Positions 60,649 through 64,000 of a stretch of 64,000 nt of DNA are shown in pieces. Below the pieces are notes generated by a model, which did not search any database, was not told the DNA's origin, and saw nothing but the letters and a program-made list of their open reading frames with translations. The stretch lies in the NCBI GenBank assembly GCA_025642065.1, contig JAODUP010001437.1, positions 22,501 through 86,500 of the forward strand. Reading direction: 5' to 3'. Origin of the DNA: Paralvinella palmiformis (Eukaryota > Annelida > Polychaeta > Terebellida > Alvinellidae). Every line of letters starts with the position of its first letter. Within the stretch, counting starts at the first letter, position 1. The position numbers and the translations under genes are program-made.

Positions 60649-61183
60649 TTATAACAGGGAGTTACAATAGTCTATACGAGATGTAACAAAGGCAAAAACT
60701 ACAGTTACAAGTGATTCTTGTGTCAAGAATACTTTTAAACAGTGGATGTTCTTAAGATGGTAGTAGGCAGCTCGGCATACTGATGTGACATGTTCATGCA
60801 TGTTAATACATTGGTAAACAATAACCCCTAGATTTTTTACTGAGCCATTAGAGGTAATCGAAGATGCACCCATCTGTAATTCTGGTGTTTTTAGGGATTT
60901 AACACAATGTGGTGATGCCAAATATAAAACATTTGTTTTATTATCATTTAGTTTTAGAGAATTTTGAGTCATCCATACCCGAATATCGGCAATACAATGT
61001 TTTCTTCAAGGAAGAGGAGAAATTTAACTCATTGTCAGGATCCAGTGATATATACAGCTGTGTGTCATCAGCATACAAGTGATATTTAACCCCATATCGC
61101 TGCGCAATAATCCCAATAGGACGGGTATACATTGTCAAAACCAGAGGACCAAGAACTGAACCCTGTGGTACACCAGATAACAA
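60649..61183 (-). CDS. LINE reverse transcriptase core (two overlapping frames)
   Basis: The first frame (61183-60944) begins MLSGVPQGSVLGPL (RT motif B) and holds KYHLYADDTQLYISL, the catalytic double Asp, so the active site itself is intact. The second (60972-60649) continues LKLNDNKTNVLYLASP and ends VTSRIDYCNSLL, the thumb region. The two overlap by about 29 bp in different frames: a single frameshift near 60965-61010 separates them. The conserved YADD contrasts with YANK in the copy at 27190 and loss at 1700. Confidence 0.85.
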
Positions 61184-62232
61184 AAACTGAATGTCAGATA
61201 AAAAAATAACAACCCCTCTCTGGAGCGTTTTTCCAGATAGGATCTAAACCTTTCAAGTCCTTACCTGACAGACCAAACATGTTTTTTAAACCCAGGGTAC
61301 ATTATGGCAACTGTATCAAATGGAGAGACAGGTCCAGAAGAACAAGTATTACGGGTTTTACCTTGATCAATTGACATCATAAATCATTTTTCACTCAACC
61401 CAAGGGGTGTTTCATGCTGTGCCCACTTTTTAGGCAGACTGTAGTGATTCATTAAGGTTATTATTGATTAAATATTTGTTTAGATGGAAAGCAATTTCCT
61501 TTTCTATAACTTTAGATAAAAATGTAAGATTTGAAACGGGTTGTAATTTTTATAATATTAAGTCCATAGTGTGTTTTTTTATTAATGGTTTTAAAAGGGG
61601 AAGCTTTATGGATCTTGGGAAAATCCCCAGAGAAAATGATTTATTAACTATATTTGAAATTTGGGGTTTTGAAACAAGAAAAAAGCCAGTCCTGTAAAAG
61701 CTCAAATGTATCCATCATGGATATGCAGGACCGTTACCTGGTTATTGATAAAGTGTGGACTGGAACCTACTATGTTTTTTAATAATTTTGACAGAAGAAA
61801 TTATTAAAAAATGGGGAAACTTTTTCTGAGTTGATATTATTTGGGAGGGCAGTTTGACTTTTTTTGTTTCTTTATTCACAAGACTGGGTGATTTGATCTT
61901 TTTTTTATAATTTAGATTTAGCAGAGGCAAGGGTATTTTTAACAAGAATTTACTGACCTTGAACATTTCAAAATGAACACACAAAATACTCCTGATCCAC
62001 AGCAGCTCATAATACCTTCTTTCCTTTGAGCCTTTTTTCTTATTATCCCTGGGAAAATTGGTCTCTTATTTCAAAATATTTCATCTACAATGTTTTCAAT
62101 GTACATCATGAGATCCACCGGGTGATCCACATCATCTGGTAGATCCAATACCAGAGAAAAAGAGATCAACAAGAAGAGCCTCCTTGTCAATTGACTTTAT
62201 CTTCTATATGAAATAACTTTTGCTGAAACAGA

Positions 62233-62994
62233 TTATTTCTGTAAAGATACATTAATGTTAACAAGGAAATGATCAGACAGCATGGAAGACACAGACACAG
62301 CCTTAATCAAATTGTCATCATCACGGAAGATGACAAGGTCTAAGATGTGACCATGTCTGTATGTTCTTTCTTGGACATGCTGCCTGAGATTGGCAGATCT
62401 AAGAATGTCAGCCAGTTGTTTGGTATCTGCATTCCTCTGGCAATCCCAATGTATATTGAAATCATCTAAGATCAACAGATGACCACTGTTGGTAGCAAGA
62501 GAGTCAACAAATTCCGAAAATTCCTTGAAGAAATCTGCTGCTTTCAGGCCATTTTTCTTAGTGGGGTGTAATCGGTAGATAATAGCTATACGAACACTTA
62601 TCCCCCCCAAAATGCCGACTCCCCCGCCTTTTTTGTGAATCCGAGCTGCGTGATGGAATGAATATCCAGCTGGAGTCACATCACCAACAATGTTCTGGTC
62701 TGAAACATTACCAGTCATCCAAGTCTCTGTAATGACAAGAGCATCAAGATCCATATCCTTAACAACATCAGATATTTCATCAGATTTATTACAGATCGAC
62801 TGACAGTTAATAAGACCAATACTTACATTTTGTACAGCTGTGCCATCATATGGTGTTATTGGCACAGTGATCAAATTACTGGCAACAGACCCAATCTGCT
62901 TTGGATGTTTTCCACTACGTGGGCGCATCGCTAAACAAATGGTATTACCACCATAGGGTCGTAAGGCAAGCAACTGATCTCTAGTATAATTCAT
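62233..62994 (-). CDS. LINE apurinic-like endonuclease domain
   Basis: 253 aa uninterrupted frame, the longest non-repeat ORF in the window. Landmarks of the exonuclease-endonuclease-phosphatase fold used by CR1/L2 LINEs for target cutting: LINCQSICNKSDEI (about residues 62-75), DALVITETWM (84-93; catalytic Glu), GGGVGIL (122-128), IIYRLHPTKKN, LLILDDFNIHWD (about 172-183; the usual 'GDFN' reads DDFN), TYRHGHILDLV (about 208-218) and LSDHFLV (238-244; catalytic Asp-His). The stretch between GGGVGIL and the IIYR strand is short, suggesting an in-frame deletion. The start Met is the first in frame; the upstream sequence is AT-rich. Likely inactive or impaired. Confidence 0.88.
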   Translation of the reverse strand: MNYTRDQLLALRPYGGNTICLAMRPRSGKHPKQIGSVASNLITVPITPYDGTAVQNVSIGLINCQSICNKSDEISDVVKDMDLDALVITETWMTGNVSDQNIVGDVTPAGYSFHHAARIHKKGGGVGILGGISVRIAIIYRLHPTKKNGLKAADFFKEFSEFVDSLATNSGHLLILDDFNIHWDCQRNADTKQLADILRSANLRQHVQERTYRHGHILDLVIFRDDDNLIKAVSVSSMLSDHFLVNINVSLQK

Positions 62995-64000
62995 TATAAT
63001 TATATAAATAAAATAAGTGAAAATTTAAAAAAATTAAAATAAAACATACACAAGCAAAAACCGAGTTCTTATGGGAAACACTGGAGCGGGCGATAATATA
63101 GGGCATCAAATGAGCAGTTAAAAAAAATACAAGAAATACAAAATAACTAAATATAATCAATTTATATTAATATAAATTAAATCTATATTACATAATATGC
63201 AAAATACACCAGTTTCAGTGGTGTAACTTATCTAATAGCTGAACTATCCCAGAAATTCAGGTGCCATTACATTGAGAGCCGGTCATACTTCCCGCCACTT
63301 AAAGCTTTGGATTTGTTCATCGTTTATATCTCTTTAACCTTCCACTATACACGGTCTATGCAATCATATGTAAAATAGTTAAGTTCTTTAACTGTAACAA
63401 TGCGTCGTAATAATCCGATAACAAACATTTATAATGGAATCTTGTATAAGTGTAAGTGGCCGCGTTAACATAAGCGGCACATTCGATTGTATTGATACAA
63501 GTTGATAGGAAATAAACGGTAATTGTTCATTTTCAGATTGCTCGAATCTACATAGAGACTCCAGGTTCTACTCGTGTTCTCCAAAAAACAACTGTCACAA
63601 CTACTTTAGGTGATATTCGCGTGCTAGGATATCAAAAGAATCAATATCTTCGTCATCGATTAATTATTTTGAATTACTTAATATTAGGAAAGACTTCACC
63701 ATTATATAAATAGTTTATCTGATGTACTACGCTTATTATCTTGTGTGCATCATGGTTCAATTTTGTGACACTTTGACCTTTCGCAAAAGTATTTCTCTTC
63801 CTTGCAACATTTTATAAATTGCACAGCTCTTATTTGACCCTGGACGCTCAAATTTCCCTTAAAAGATAATGTCTATTATTATCTACTTGCTGAACAGGGT
63901 ATCATTAGAAACTCCAAAACCATGACATAATGACAAATTTAAATTTTCTTCTAAAACTAATTTATAAAGTAATTATAAAACATTATAATAAACATAATAG
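62995..64000. other. Unassigned AT-rich sequence upstream of the LINE
   Basis: Would be the LINE 5' UTR or ORF1 if the element were full length, but I see no gag-like or coiled-coil ORF. No other feature recognised. Confidence 0.4.

Larger units (their letters stand above)
60113..62994 (-). mobile_element. CR1/L2-superfamily LINE, most complete copy in the window
   Basis: Reading down the minus strand: endonuclease ORF (62994-62233), a damaged linker, RT fingers with 'LQPVSNLTFLSKVIEKE' and 'LNESLQSAYKV' (about 61570-61430), then RT core VPQGSVLGPL and YADDTQLY (61183-60944), then LKLNDNKTN to SRIDYCNSLL (60972-60649), then the C-terminal domain (60569-60219). The 3' end at 60113 is shared with the copy at 32086. 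About 2.9 kb. Several frameshifts lie mainly in 61200-62230, where homopolymer indels cluster, so part of the damage may be consensus error. No ORF1 recognised upstream (63 kb onward). CR1 versus L2 clade is not resolved. Confidence 0.88.

Overview
The window is AT-rich, gene-poor nuclear DNA from an animal, most likely an invertebrate. The evidence is many degraded metazoan-type retrotransposons (CR1/L2-like, RNase H-bearing, L1-like and Penelope-like elements, plus BEL/Pao), several tRNA-derived SINE families, and very abundant (AT)n, (AC)n and trinucleotide microsatellites. There are no operons, rRNA, CRISPR or bacterial-type genes. I could not fix the phylum: a marine invertebrate such as a mollusc is plausible but unproven. 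I found no convincing intact host gene. Most short open frames are chance frames or microsatellite translations.

Layout. 1-3.5 kb is copy A1 of a large dispersed repeat ('family A'), with a CR1/L2 LINE nested in it. 3.5-5.7 kb holds two copies of a short repeat ('family E'). 5.8-7.8 kb has a broken BEL/Pao pol (-) beside an RNase H-bearing LINE (+). 8-10 kb is A2. 10.3-13.2 kb holds SINE, E and microsatellite DNA and a second BEL/Pao fragment (-). 13.8-14.1 kb is a SINE. 15.2-18.4 kb is A3, carrying a GC-rich insert. 18.4-19.2 kb is 'family C'. 19.8-21.7 kb is 'family B' plus a LINE (-). 22.0-23.2 kb is a broken member (-) of an uncharacterised multicopy gene family that looks FEN/PIN-nuclease-like. 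24.9-27.6 kb has two LINE fragments around a B block. 29-32 kb is a full B block with an 800 bp trinucleotide array. 32-33.2 kb is a LINE (-). 33.8-35.0 kb is a second FEN/PIN-like copy (+). 36-39 kb holds families D and C. 39-41.5 kb holds E, a SINE, a minisatellite and microsatellites. 42.7-44.7 kb holds SINEs and D2. 47.9-50.6 kb holds SINE copies and A4. 50.9-54.8 kb holds an L1-like RT, B3 and a Penelope-like RT. 55.9-58.0 kb holds a SINE, inverted C and a CR1-like LINE end. 60.1-63.0 kb is the best preserved LINE (-), with endonuclease, RT and C-terminal domains.

How the parts fit. The LINEs are the likely source of movement for the SINEs: the 44.2 kb SINE and the 20.3 kb LINE appear to share a 3' tail. 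Paralogous repeat copies give 'empty sites' for at least three insertions (LINE in A1, SINE in D2, GC-rich block in A3), so relative order can be read. The two FEN/PIN-like loci and the structured repeat blocks A-E are the least explained parts. All family assignments come from reading motifs by eye; no database search was possible.
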